Shown here: in pieces, positions 1-11,748 of the stretch
How positions within the stretch are numbered: position 1 is the first letter of the stretch
How the letters are laid out: the number at the start of each line of letters is the position of its first letter
Assembly (NCBI GenBank): GCA_036873135.1
Contig: JAPTYO010000007.1
Location: forward strand, 20,690,763 to 20,754,762
DNA from: Clarkia xantiana subsp. parviflora
Taxonomy: Eukaryota > Streptophyta > Magnoliopsida > Myrtales > Onagraceae
Length of the DNA: 64,000 nucleotides
Direction of reading: 5' to 3'
Notes under the pieces: model-generated
What the model was told of the DNA's origin: nothing
Databases searched by the model: none
The model's input: the letters and a program-made list of their open reading frames with translations, nothing else
Translations under genes and position numbers: made by a program

Positions 1-60
1 ACAACACATAATTCATATAGCTTTTAAAGAGTTGATGATAACTATCAACAAAGCAGTTAT

Positions 61-165
61 GGACTTATGGTATAGTGGTTAATAATGCCGACTCGTGTAT
101 AGTTTGGCTATATGTCTTGAATTCGAATTCTCCTAAATGACTTGGAAAATGAGGACTAATGCTTA
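61..165 (+). repeat. Possible tRNA-derived SINE head
   Basis: A box-A-like stretch (TATAGTGGTTAATAATGCC, from about 68) is followed about 45 bases later by a box-B-like stretch (GAATTCGAATTCTCC, about 119-133). This spacing resembles an internal RNA polymerase III promoter of a tRNA-derived SINE. Box B departs from the tRNA consensus, no tRNA fold is apparent, and I could not define the 3' tail or a target-site duplication. Confidence 0.35.
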
Positions 166-689
166 ACGAGTTAAACTATTAATAGTTAATTATGTTTTGT
201 TAACATACGTACTGATTGTTCAAATGTATAATTTAGTCACAAATGACAAAAGAATCCGAATATTATATTGTGTGGGCTTAGAGTCGCTAGTACCCACATC
301 TTATATAATTATTATAGTCATTCATATTCAGGTCGGCATCTCCATCGGGATTTAACCAAACTTGGGTTACAAGTGGGCTAGATGGTGAGAGGTGTAGTTG
401 TGGTCGTGCCCAGCCCCCCAGAGTCACTTCGATTCGCTCAATTTTCGATTTTTTATTCAATTTTTTAATAAAGAAAATGAAGCACAATAAAATCATTTCA
501 CCTTTAATTTACGGGTAAATATTGTAAACCTAACTGCATTTCTTGGGATTAACTCTGGTAAGCCTAGTTCAATGTATACTGACTGACCACACATCGATCG
601 TTTCAAAGTGCATTATGGAGGATATAATACTTTTTAAAATAACGAGATCTTTTTCTTCCATATATATATATACATATGCAGTTTTAGTT
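166..689. other. Intergenic, no gene seen
   Basis: AT-rich DNA with one GC-richer island at about 325-440 that has no convincing reading frame. It could be a degraded SINE or other repeat, but I found no paired ends. Confidence 0.4.
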
Positions 690-1215
690 TTATAATATGG
701 AACATTTGGATTAAATGGTATTTTGGTACTATAAATATGTTTTTTTATATAGGCATTTGATATTATATGTTTGCATTTTGTAAACTTTAAGAGCATCTGT
801 TAGTCAACTGTCAAGTTTATGGTCCACTACTATTTTTTTTTGTCTAAATTGCAAAAATTAAAAGTTATGTGTATAAATTGGAGGACAAAATTGAACAAAA
901 AAAAGTATTTAATACTTAAACTTGGCAGTTGATTAACAGATGCACCACAATTAGACCCTAGGGTCAAATTGAGTTTTTAGGGACTAAAGTGCAAAAATAA
1001 AAAGTTATATATTTAAATTGAATGACTAAATTGAAAAAAAATAAAAGTATTTAACGGTCAAATTTGACAGTTGACTAACAAACAAATACACCAAAAGTTT
1101 ACAAAATGCAAACATATGACACCAAAAACCTTAAAAAAATATATAATGACATTAAAAGCCAACATTGATAAATATATGACATTAAAATACCTTAAAATTT
1201 TTATTTTTTTCATTA
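690..1215. mobile_element. Foldback (terminal inverted repeat) element
   Basis: The arm at about 742-823 reappears inverted at about 1054-1140; both contain TTTGCATTTTGTAAACTTT and TTAGTCAACTGTCAA in reverse order. A smaller inverted pair (about 792-820 and 916-946, core GCATCTGTTARTCAACTG) is nested inside. The interior has the TTCAATTTAGTCC-type wording also found in the inverted-repeat elements at 14452 and 16885. It is probably a Mutator-like MITE. The outer ends and TSD were not resolved, so the coordinates are approximate. Confidence 0.55.
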
Positions 1216-3100
1216 TACCAGAGGCGCATCAATATCTTCTTTTACTCGGAAACTAATCAAAACTGACTGGAACCGGTTGGAATATGTCTGTTTCGGATAC
1301 TCATTTGAAATCTCTCACGTTTTTTTTCTTCTCATAATCCTCGGACATTATATAGTCAGTTTAAGATAAAAACATGCAACTACAAATCTTATATGATATG
1401 ACAACGTTGAAAGTACAATACTATACACATCTAAACGAAGTGTTTAGAGACCGATGAACAAGCACACCGTATGTAAGTGTTCGGTTTTGAAACCGAACTC
1501 AGCGCCGAATCGAATAAGTGTGTTCGGTTCCCCCGGATCAACCGATTTCAGCAAAAAGATGTTATTTTTTTCATTCGATCTACCGAACCGGTGCCAATTT
1601 TGAAGGTCCAATCCGGTCTGACCTAGTTCACTGTAAAGACCGAATTCAAATGGCATCTTGGGTTTTTTTAGGAAAGCGTGGGGTTGCCGGTTTGGGGTTC
1701 AACCCGGTTTTCAAAACACTATTTTTTTTTCTACTATTTATCATAAATTCTAAATATTCTTCAGTATTAAAGATAGAACAGCTAATCTAAATATTCTAAT
1801 GGTTAGTTTAAGTTGGTGGATAACGACGGTCACTGACGTATCCAGAATATTACCTTTGTAAAATTATTTTTGTGAAGATTTAATATATAACTGTATTTCA
1901 TTAGAAAAATTATATAAAACATAAAACATGTATGAAAAAAAATGTTTTTTTAATAATAACATGTTTCAAAACGGTAATAATTGTTATTTTGTTCAATCAG
2001 TCTTTACAAAATTGTAGTTAAAGATATTTTAAATGTACAAAGTTAACTGAGTAATATTTAAAGCATCACAAGTAAAGAAAAACACTAATGACGTATACAA
2101 ATGTTACAATTGAGTCAAATCAGTTAAGAACAAACTGATGATCAATTGATTCTCAATCGAGTCAGGACAATATCGTAATCTTAGTATAAGTTATTAGGTC
2201 TTTATTTTGATGTTTAGAGAAATATTCGATTAAATTTTTAATTTACAATGTATTTTAAAGTAATTTTAATTAGACGGATAATTGAAAAAATACCAACCTA
2301 CTACTATTATTTTGAAGCATGCTGTACATTTTAAAACATATTAGTACTAATATTCATTTTCTTCAAACATGTTGTATGATTTACATAATTTTCATTTTTC
2401 CTAATAATTGATCATCCCGTATGTCATTATATTAGATTGACTACAATTCATTGTATATTAAAGAGCTAAATAATAAAATTTACAACCATATTCTACAAAT
2501 AAAATGCTACTGAATTGAATGGGGTATTACAAAATAATAATATCTTAAAAAGTAATAATGGAGTCTTAATGTGACACATAAAATAATAGAGGTAAAAATA
2601 ATAAGGACTATGATGTATTTTTTTAAAATAAATTTAGAATCTTAATAAAAGTACTCATTAATGGGATATCGTTCGTGAACCATTATCTCAACTGATAACA
2701 GTTGAGAGAGAGTTAACTGACTAACAGTTAAACCCACCCTGCAGCTGCAGATATCGGAAGATGAGTCAGCCTCCCCTAGCTAGTTAGTTCCCTTCCTTCA
2801 CTTGCGGTTAACATATTATTGTAATAACAATTCCTCAAAACTTGTAAACAACCAACTGCTTCCTTCTTATTAATGAAACACTTCCCAAGTAAGGGGCTAG
2901 AATATATAACCCTAAATATTTAAATCCTTGGCGCATTTCTTTAAGGGGATATATACATACATACATTAATTAAAAAAATGACCAAATATGAATGAATATT
3001 AAAAAATAATAATAGAATACAATGGGCATATGATTCTAGCTAAGGGTGGGTGAGGCCACAAACTAAGGGCATTAACTCCTCACATGCAACTATCATGGTT
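1216..3100. other. Intergenic DNA and YUCCA upstream region
   Basis: Very AT-rich with no coding exon recognised. A locally GC-rich patch near 1470-1720 contains repeated TTCGGTT/AACCGAA words, as in decayed hAT-type repeats, but no ends could be paired. About 2300-2400 holds AAACATGTTGTA-type wording shared with the foldback element near 25.2-25.6 kb. The last kilobase before 3100 is the likely distal promoter of the YUCCA gene. Confidence 0.4.
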
Positions 3101-3114
3101 TAACTCCCCTTCTC

Positions 3115-3122
3115 TATTTAAG
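3115..3122 (+). promoter_or_regulatory. TATA-like box of the YUCCA gene
   Basis: TATTTAAG lies about 200 bases upstream of the start codon and is followed by a pyrimidine-rich, CTTCTTCTTC-containing leader typical of a plant 5' UTR. This predicts transcription starting around 3145-3155. It is inferred from position and wording only. Confidence 0.5.
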
Positions 3123-3319
3123 CCCTCCTTCCCTCCCTCCAAACCTCAAACCAACTCAACTCAAATCATATCCACTTCTTCTTCTTCTTCAACATTTCCA
3201 ACTCTTTTGCAAATTGCATACCCTTCTCTTCAAATACTACTACTTACAAACACCAACAAATTTTCCATCTTCTACAAAAGAAAAATAGTGACTGTTGCAT
3301 ATTCAATTTCAAATCAATA

Positions 3320-4804
3320 ATGGAGAATTTCTTCCGTTTATCCGATCACGAGGACTTCGGAAGGACTCCTCGGTGTGTTTGGGTCAACGGCCCGGTCATC
3401 ATCGGAGCAGGTCCATCGGGGTTAGCAACCGCCGCCTGCCTGAGGGACCAAGGCGTACCCTTCGTGGTGGTCGAGCGGGCGGATTGCATTGCCTCCCTAT
3501 GGCAGAAGCGAACCTACGACCGCCTCAAACTCCACCTCCCGAAGCAATTCTGCCAACTCCCGAACTTCCCCTTCCCGGAGGACTACCCGGAGTACCCTAC
3601 AAAGCGGCAGTTCATCGAATACCTCGATAACTACGCCCAACGCTTCGGAATCAACCCGCATTTCAACTCTTGCGTCCAGTCAGCGCGCTATAACGAGACC
3701 AGCGGCCTCTGGAGGGTCCGGACAGCTCCGACCGGGTCCACCACCGGCTACGCCGATGTCGAGTACATCTGCAAGTGGCTCGTGGTGGCCACCGGCGAGA
3801 ACGCCGAAGGCGTTATGCCGGAAATCGACGGTCTGTCCGAGTTCTCCGGTGAAATCTTGCATGCTTGTGATTACAAATCCGGCGGGAAGTTCGCCGGAAA
3901 GAACGTCCTCGTCGTCGGATGTGGCAATTCCGGCATGGAGGTCTCCCTCGACTTATGCAACCATAATGCCTCCCCCTCAATGGTCGTTCGTAGCTCGGTA
4001 AGTTCTAAAATCATTTTCCTTTTTCAAATTAAAGTACTTTTGGTACAACATGACAAAAGTTGATTTTTGATATTTTAGTACATCGTGATTAATTTTTTTT
4101 TACACGTACAAAATATAGGTCCACGTCATGCCGAGGGAAATCATGGGCAAGTCAACTTTCGAGGTGATCGTTTTCCTAATGAAATGGCTGCCACTATGGA
4201 TGGTGGATAGAGTCATGTTGATCCTAGCATGGTTGGTTCTTGGTAACACTGAGAAGCTAGGTCTAAAGAGGCCTTCAATGGGTCCCATGGCGCTCAAGAA
4301 CACCAAAGGCAAGACCCCGGTCCTAGACATTGGCGCCCTCGAGAAAATCCGGTCCGGAGACATTAAGGTTGTTCCCGGAATCAAGCGGTTCTCGAAAACT
4401 CAAGTCGAGCTCGTCGATGGCCGCACACTTAACATCGATGCCGTGATCCTCGCCACGGGCTACCGTAGCAACGTTCCTTCTTGGCTCGACGTAAGAAATA
4501 TTTTTAATTAAAATTTCACGTGATGGACTGTAAAAATATATTTTGGTCGGAAAATAATAACTATTTTTTTTTATTACAGGAAAGTGAATTTTTCTGCAAA
4601 AACGGGCTACCGAAATCGTCGAACCCGAACGGGTGGAAGGGGAACGGAGGACTATACGCGGTGGGGTTCACGAAAAGAGGGCTATCGGGTTCGTCTTCGG
4701 ATGCGGTGATGATAGCTAAGGATATCGGAAAGGTGTGGAAGGAAGAGACGAAGCAGAAGAAAAGGCCGGTTTCTCTGCACAGAAGATGCATTTCTCATTT
4801 TTAA
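3320..4804 (+). CDS. YUC8: YUCCA flavin-containing monooxygenase (auxin biosynthesis), YUC8/9 type
   Basis: YUCCA enzymes convert indole-3-pyruvate to indole-3-acetic acid using FAD and NADPH, the rate-limiting step of the main auxin route. Three exons (3320-3997, 4119-4490, 4580-4804) with GTAAGT and GTAAGA donors and phase-0 junctions give 424 residues, the usual family length. Visible motifs are the FAD loop GAGPSG (29-34), ATGENAE (157-163), the FMO-type [11 protein letters not shown] (175-185), the NADPH loop GCGNSG (200-205) and ATGY (338-341). The N-terminus [12 protein letters not shown] and the C-terminal RRCISHF resemble Arabidopsis YUC8/YUC9 rather than YUC1/4 or YUC2/6. The ATG at 3320 starts this conserved N-terminus. 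Exon 1 is notably GC-rich for the region. No defect is seen. Assignment to YUC8 rather than YUC9 or YUC3/5/7 is tentative. Confidence 0.95.
4517..4522. promoter_or_regulatory. G-box in YUCCA intron 2
   Basis: A perfect CACGTG palindrome lies 27 bases inside the 89-bp second intron. G-boxes are bound by bHLH factors such as PIFs, known activators of YUC8. Here the site is intronic and could be chance. Confidence 0.3.
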
Positions 4805-7688
4805 GTAAGAAGTGTGTTGTGTTTTCTTAATAGGGAGGGACTAAAGTAGTTTGTGAAAAGGGAAGATACAGCACACTGAAGAGCCCTCTCTCCCGAAGGC
4901 CCAGAAAAAACTCTTGTTTTTAGACTGAGTTGGGCGTTTTGCATTGGAGGATGATGAGGCGTTTTTTCTTTTCTTTTCTCGGATTATTTATCTACTATCT
5001 ATATACACTTGTTATTTCATATTTGTATGTATAATCACCATTTATATGTTATAAACTAAAGCCACTTTGTTCTAATTTGGTCTCTAATTTATTTATTACG
5101 TAAATTACTGTATTATAAATAGGCTCATATGATATAGGGATGGCAATTGATAAATCCACAGTTTGGATCCACATTCATATTTGCACCAACTGTTTTTTCA
5201 AGCAATCTATACTTACTTTATACCCGCGTTAGATTTTATATCCACAATATGAACCACCTACATTTACCCGCATCGCAATAAATTTTTATTTTAATCTCTA
5301 AAAGATTACACAAAAATATTATATTAATCTTAAGAAGTTTACCAAAAAAAATCATAAACTAGAAATTCATAACTTACTATTTATTAATTATATATACTAG
5401 AAATTATATAGAAAGATCACAAATTAGAATCTTAAAGACTATAAGATAGACATATCATTTTTTTTGTTCAAAAAATGGCAAAAGAATCTAAGTTTATTAA
5501 TATAAATGAAAATTTTTTAATTTAGAGAATATAAAAACATTTATTTAAAAGAGCGAAAATAGCTAAAGAGAAAAAAATGGAAAAAAAAGCCTCATGAAAA
5601 TTTGGGGTTATACTTTATTCTGGCTTGTAAAATTATTATTTTACATTGTTTTTAAATATTTTCTCTATATATTAACTGAAGAGTAAATAAAATAGGAAAA
5701 TTAATGATTTTTGCATAACATAATAATATATCGAAAATATTTTTTCTGTTAAAAGATTCCAACGGATGCGCCGTTGGAATCTACAGAGAATGGAAGCGAA
5801 ACTTGCATGGCATGGCAACTAACTCAACAGCCACTTCCTTTCCTTAATGATAAATTGATAATGATTAACAATTAAATACCCATTATAATTTGCCCAAAGT
5901 GCACATGAATTTAATTGAGTCCCAACCCATTATCGAAGATTTCCTATTTTTTAATTAATTATAATTATTTAATAATGTTTAGAACAACAATTTCAGTGGA
6001 CTTCTCTGTTTTATTAAAATTTAGTATAATTATGGTGGTAGTAAGCTATTTTACTATAATAATTTATATTCAGTTTAATAGACCTTATCACCTATTTTGA
6101 TAATTCCATTTGACTTTTTTTTTTAATAAAAAAATTGGAATATAATAACATGGTACTTTCTTTATTTAACAGAATAATCACAAGATGTTTACCAAAATTA
6201 GTATTTGCACTCCTAATGCTTTTATCAGCACCCGAGGTGTATTTAGTATTTACACATACTTTACCCTAAAACTCGCACGTTTCAGATCTTGCTATTAAGA
6301 TATCTATCTGCCTGAGGATAGAGACATAGAGAAGAGGGGAGAAGTTTAATGTTAAAGTAAAGGAGAAAGCTTGAGCTCTATATCTCAAAGTTATGGCTAC
6401 AGGCTCCTCCTCCTATCAACAGCAGCAGCCCACATGCTTATCCATGCTCCTCTTCTGACAAGTTTGCAGAGAAGAGTAGAAGACAAGAGAACCATTCAAA
6501 ACAAAAGACCAAACCAAAGAACAGCTCTCAACTAATTATAACTGAATTCCAAACGGTCCCTATCAACAGAACATTACATTAATCAGTTCAGATGGCTTAG
6601 GATGCATCTACATAGGCAACATCAGGTGTTCTTTATGACCAGACTTCAAACCAGTTTCCAATAGTGTCTAGTGCCAAGTTGGTGCGGAATTTTATCCTGA
6701 CTACTCGACCAACTGACTGAAAACGTTAATGTGATAGGTGAATGTATAATTAAATCTTTATACTTCAACATCCATCACATGTAACTTCAATTCATTAGGC
6801 GTTTTAGCCCGACACTGCGGAGATTCAAAAATGAACAATTTGATACCGTGCGAAAAATTAAACAAACTTGATAGCTGGTCCGTCTAAAATTTTACATGTA
6901 GCTTCAAATCTCAACATCGCCAAGTTAAACCCAATTTAATTAAAAAAGTTTCACGTGATGAGTCTTCAAAATATTTCAATCTACGTGTGAAGCCTATCAC
7001 TGTTTAGGACAATTTGTTAAGTGGTCAGTCTAAAATTTTACCGTTGGATCCTACCAGACATGAGGAAACTGCTGACTGATAAAGTCTCAAATCGATAAAA
7101 CACATGGGGATGAACGGCTACCATTAATACTGCCCTGCCACAGTCCAACCCCCCATCACTCCAATATTCAGCAGATACTTGGTATTAAATTCTAGCACAC
7201 CATATGCAATCCAAGCGTAAATATAGTTTTGTTCTTTCTAGAACCATGCACTAGCAAACAACAGGCACTTATTATAATGAGTGGCACAGACTAGTTACCA
7301 AACTAAAGTAAACAGCAACTTGCAACATTATCTTACCGGACAAGCCATGTTGCTGAAACCTCAAGACCTGCATTTTCTTGCAGCATTAACAGTGTTGTGT
7401 AATGCTGTCGGGCGAAAACAATGAAGGAACAGAGCAGCTGAACTGAAGAGAAGAGTAGAGAAAAAAATTGGGACATAAATAAAGATAAAAGAGAAGCGAC
7501 AAATCGGTTCATTTCCAATTATGAACATTCAGTTTGACAAGACTTCCTTCTCTTCAAAATAGGAAGTGTGTTCTGGATATAAATAACCCGATACAACGGT
7601 GCAGTATCTTTCACAAGTTTACCAAAAAAATGATGATATATTAACGAATGTAAATTTCTTCGGTGAAACGCAGTCACCGTACTGATCA
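4805..7688. other. YUCCA 3' region and spacer to the glutaredoxin gene
   Basis: The first about 250 bases after the stop are probably the YUCCA 3' UTR. From 5.1 to 6.2 kb the DNA is AT-rich and featureless. About 6300-7650 has a more balanced composition with a few short open stretches, including a 21-codon reading frame at about 6393 beginning MATGSSSYQQQQ. I recognise no protein there; it may be a non-coding transcript or the long 3' end of the minus-strand glutaredoxin gene. Confidence 0.4.
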
Positions 7689-9854
7689 TTATGCGGAAGG
7701 CTGGTTCTGTTTAGCTCTGGCACTAGCTTCAGAAAGCAACGGCTCTAGTTCCCCGTTTTTGTGTAACTTCATAGTATCTGAAAAACAATACAATTATACG
7801 AATCAACTGCTTGCGGGGTCAGGTTTTCAAGAATTAAGATACAAAGTACATGATTCATCAGTAGCTTAGTTTCTGATACATAAATTCTCTCCTCAATATA
7901 TGAAACTAAAGCAATTTGAGTGGAGATTCAAGAAAACAGAGTTCCATTACATCAGAATCTAAAGTGGAAGAGCAGATTCCACATCAAGAAGTACCAAGCT
8001 AAAGCACTAAAATCGACTAGAGAAGCAAATTGTAATACAAGACTTTGTTCAGCTCCTTACCTGTACAACCTCCGACATGTTTACCCCCTGAAGTTGCAAA
8101 AAGAAGTTTAAGTATTACATTCGAGAAATAATAGAGAAAGAATTAATGAAGACAATTAAAAAGAAAAAAAATGGGGAAACATTGCTGGAATCATAAGTAC
8201 ATGCATTTTATCTTTTATTGAGCAATACTTGGAAGAAAAAAAAAATCCGCATCAGCATCTTTCTTTTCATGCATTTCTAGAGCAATTTTTTTCTTCGATA
8301 GAAAAAATTATATTGGCTTTGAGCAGTTCTTGTCTTCAAATACCTGAATAAATAACTCCCCGTATCTCTAGATCTATTGTTTAATCCCTACCTATATGGT
8401 GCGTCCATGCACCAAGACAGGGTTTACATTCGCTTCTGTTGAACTATTTTATTAAGGTTGAACTAGACTAGCTTAAGTTAGAAGGTGATTCATTCATTCT
8501 TCATTCCCTTGCAATAAGATGTCCAGTAAAGATAGGAATTGGTACATGCTTTAAGATAACAAGTTGACAAGATTACTACATGCTTCATCAATTTTTTTCT
8601 TTTTTGGCCTTCACACGCTTCATCAATTATGCTTAGAATCAAGTACTTTGACGTCAAGATTTCATTTATGGTTACTTTATTCAGATATGCAGAATCAAAT
8701 TACAGAGATTACACTGTAATTTGAAACCTGTAATGTACATGCCATTGATCTACCAGCTACATGTTATGAAACAACAATGAAGCCACATGTCCGAACTTCT
8801 TTTGCCTTAGAAAATTCTAGGTACACCCATTACAGATTCGTAGACTTCTTCAAATACTATTGTCGGTAGATTGCCCAAAAAAAAAAAAAAATCAACTTTC
8901 TCTTAGTAGAATGATAGTAATTTCTTCACCTCATCAGTTTCATCTTTCTTGAACTTCAAAAAATTCATCCTTATTTGTATAATGTCAACTCTCAAACCAC
9001 CCCTATATTTAAGTAAAACTATTTAGCAAACCAAGTGGCTAGTTCACGGGATCACTGTTGGCGAAAGATATTTCAAGATTTAGCTCAACTTCAACTAACT
9101 TTCCCAAAACAAATTCATAACTCAAACTAATTGTTAGTTTCAAATGCCTATCATGAAAATTATGTTTCCACCATAAGAACTATTGTATATGAAACATATT
9201 CCACATTCATCATTGTAGATTGTTCGAGTAAAGCATAAAATACCAATAAAAACATTCGGAACGGTGAACTGCCCAGTTAGCCTCTCCAACACCCTTCGCA
9301 GTTGTGGTCCTTGGGCACCTGCATGCAACATTTACACACAATCACATCAATGTTCAACCTTATGTAAAAACTAATAACCCATTTGGGCAAAACTGAAGAT
9401 AAACAAAACCAACCCATTTCGTCCAATTCGATGACCAAGGGTTCCACACCAAGCCTTCTGAACAACGACTTCACCTCCGAACAGTACCTTCAACATAAAC
9501 GCAAGTACAGAGAATCAAATCCACGCATCATCGAGGGAGAAAATTCAACAGAGGATGCAATAATTATAGGGTTAAATGAGTTGGAACTCACGAGCACCAA
9601 GTTTTCGAGTAAATTACGACAGAGTTCTCTGTCACTGCCCTTTTCACGCCCCCCTCGAGCCTAGACCCAAAGGAAGTGGCTTGAATCGAAATGGACCGTC
9701 TGGGTCGGACGCTGACACTGGTTCTTGTTATGGTCGGGAGCTTAGGGCGGTATGCGAAGGAGGCGGAGTTTGAGCATTGTGGGGTGACGGAGATGGTGCG
9801 AGTGTGGGCATCGAAGGCGCATTTGGAAAGGTGATTGGTGATCGCCATTGCCAT
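7689..9854 (-). CDS. GRXC5: Chloroplast glutaredoxin, CSYC active site (GRXC5 type)
   Basis: A class I glutaredoxin that reduces glutathione-mixed disulfides in the plastid stroma; Arabidopsis GRXC5 can also bind a 2Fe-2S cluster. Five exons on the minus strand (9854-9592, 9487-9414, 9318-9244, 8087-8061, 7777-7689), all with GT-AG borders and compatible phases, give 175 residues, close to the Arabidopsis protein. Residues 1 to about 60 form a Ser/Thr/Arg-rich transit peptide. The active site WCSYC (C87, C90) is split by intron 1. The cis-proline motif TVP is at 131-133 and the glutathione-binding GGCTD at 143-147. The second cysteine separates it from GRXS12 (WCSYS). Exon 4 has only 27 bases. 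The third intron is over 1.1 kb. The ATG at 9854 is the one giving a normal-length transit peptide. Confidence 0.92.
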
Positions 9855-10358
9855 TGCGCCTTTGCCGCAGTTGAATCTCTGCGGGGATTTCTTCGAGATG
9901 GTGATGGAAATGGGAAAGTCATTTTGACTTTGTTTTTATACGTTTCCATCTTAACCAAGAGAAAATTAGCAAATTGCAGAGCTCAGTTCGTTCTTTAAAT
10001 GTACAGTAAATACGTTCTAATATTTTTAAAATGCGACAAATTGCACCTACCACCCGTTTAAGTTCTCGATTATAAAGTTGATGAAAGTGGTGTTGAAATA
10101 TTTTTAGGTTACCAATTAGTTGAACCAACCAATAAAACGAATTATGTTCTTATGGATTGACCTGAATTCGAATCTTGTTGGAAACCCCTACTTAAAGAGG
10201 ATTTTAACCTTAACACTTAACAGTTTCGGTCAAAATTACGAAACAATATTGTATATAACAAAAAGAAGTTTTTTTTTTTTTTTTTTGTCGAAAAAGAATC
10301 TCATAGCCGTCCACATGGCACTAAAGCTGTTACGTGGCAAATGTGACTGACATTATTT
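9855..10358. other. Upstream region of the glutaredoxin gene
   Basis: Half of the divergent intergenic region. It holds the likely GRXC5 promoter and 5' UTR near 9855-9960, then AT-rich DNA with a poly-T run at about 10268-10286. No gene or paired repeat ends were seen. Confidence 0.4.
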
Positions 10359-10367
10359 ACTAGCTCG

Positions 10368-10573
10368 GAGAAATTCTTGGTTGCCTCAGATCCAACACGT
10401 GGATAGCAGTTGGTGGCACTTCATCCACGCAAAACGTGACACCTATTAAAATAGAGAGAAACACTGCAGCTTTCAGGAAAAACGAGGAGCAGTGACACGT
10501 GTCACGTTTTTTGTGGTTGAAGAGCCACCAAGTGGCATCCACGTGTTGGATCTGAGACAACCAAGAATTTCTC
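10368..10573. mobile_element. Mutator-like foldback MITE with 9-bp TSD
   Basis: A 206-bp element. It begins GAGAAATTCTTGGTTG and ends with its inverse; the outer 37 bases match inverted with one difference, and pairing continues toward the centre so most of it can fold as a hairpin. It is flanked by an exact 9-bp duplication ACTAGCTCG (10359-10367 and 10574-10582), the length expected for Mutator-superfamily insertion. It has no coding capacity. It carries ACACGTGG-type G-box cores in its arms, placed between two divergent plastid-protein genes. Confidence 0.9.
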
Positions 10574-10619
10574 ACTAGCTCGAAACTATATTTTTTTACG
10601 AATCAAGTAATGGCCGTTA

Positions 10620-10753
10620 ATGCTTTTTATAGGGTAAATCTTTAAAATGTGAAATTTTTAGTAAAAATTCATAATAAGTTGTTAAGTAACACATATCAAG
10701 TAATAATTATTTATAAAGTGGAAAGACAATGTTGGTATGCATTGTTATGTGAA
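10620..10753. repeat. AT-rich MITE arm interrupted by the hAT element
   Basis: The wording TAAATCTTTAAAATGTGAAA followed by AAAAATTCATA is shared, inverted, with TATGAATTTTTCACATG just right of the hAT element (about 11197-11216) and with MITEs near 31.8, 35.2 and 49.65 kb. This suggests an older MITE into which the hAT element inserted. Ends are approximate. Confidence 0.4.
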
Positions 10754-10761
10754 CTTAAAAG

Positions 10762-11183
10762 CAGTGTTATCAGAACCGGACCGGGGCCTGAACCGGCAGG
10801 GCCACCGGTTCCCGGTTCGGCCGGTCGGACCCGGTCCGAACCGGGTCCGACCGGTTTTAGTAAAAAAATGCAAATTTGCATATCCTCTTTGTAAGTTAAC
10901 CCTTATGTAGGTTTTAGTCCGGATCGGGGCCTGCCTCTCTATAAGTTTACCCTAAAAAAAATTTAATTTTTTTTTTTTTAATTTTTTTTAATTTTTAATG
11001 AAAAGAGTACGAACCGGCGAACCGGTGAACCGCCCGGTTCGCCCAAAACCGACCGGTTCGGTGAAAACCGGACTTCAGAACCGGGTTCGCTTACATCCTC
11101 CGGAAATAAGCAAACCGGACCGGTGAGGGGTCCGGTTCCGGTCCGACCGCGGTCGGACCGCCGGTCCGGTTCTGATAACACTG
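10762..11183. mobile_element. Non-autonomous hAT element with perfect TIRs and 8-bp TSD
   Basis: A 422-bp element. Its outer 23 bases (beginning CAGTGTTATCAGAACCGG) are a perfect terminal inverted repeat, and it is flanked by an exact 8-bp duplication CTTAAAAG (10754-10761 and 11184-11191). An 8-bp TSD with CAGTG termini is the hAT signature. The interior is full of ACCGG/CCGGT words on both strands and has no transposase. Confidence 0.93.
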
Positions 11184-11191
11184 CTTAAAAG

Positions 11192-11748
11192 TGTTTTCTA
11201 TGAATTTTTCACATGTTCTAGCATTATTCTATTTAAGCCCTTATTAAGAAAGGATAATATATAATTCAATATCTAAAGAAATATAATTCTGCCATATTAA
11301 TTTAGATATTAACATTCTTAAATTAAAAAAAAAAAAAAATATTAACATGGTTTATACTTAGTGAATTAGTGGGAACGACGCACTTTGTATTTTTTCTTAA
11401 AAATAAAAAATAATCTTTTGAGTAATTATTCTTCTCTTTTTATATCCCTATGTTTTTAAATTACGAGAGTATTTACATGTTAAGTTCAGATAATTCAATA
11501 TTTGGAGCTACGTGCATGCATGATGATTGGGAAACGACGCAGACGCACTTGGTATTTTGTAACATTTTCAAAGAATGAATCCTTATCTATATCATCAAAA
11601 AACATTAGGATGCAATTTGCCCAAACGAACGCCAGCCGTTTGAGCTGAAACTGGAAGCGTGGCAATCTGTTGATCATCCACGGACGTCTCCCTCCAAATC
11701 TGGAGGAAACGGTTAGCGAGAGAGAAGAGAAGTGATGAGCAACTAGCC
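11192..11748. other. Upstream region of the LPA1-like gene
   Basis: AT-rich DNA that becomes less so after about 11600. The last 130 bases are the probable promoter and leader of the LPA1-like gene. No other gene was seen. Confidence 0.4.

Noticed and set aside
3489..4001. Long Ser/Thr-rich open frame overlapping YUCCA exon 1
   Set aside because: Shadow frame created by the GC-rich third positions of the real exon; no family resemblance.
5138..5300. hAT element start (AGGGATGGCAATT-type end)
   Set aside because: The left wording is typical of a hAT terminus, but no inverted partner or 8-bp duplication was found within reach.
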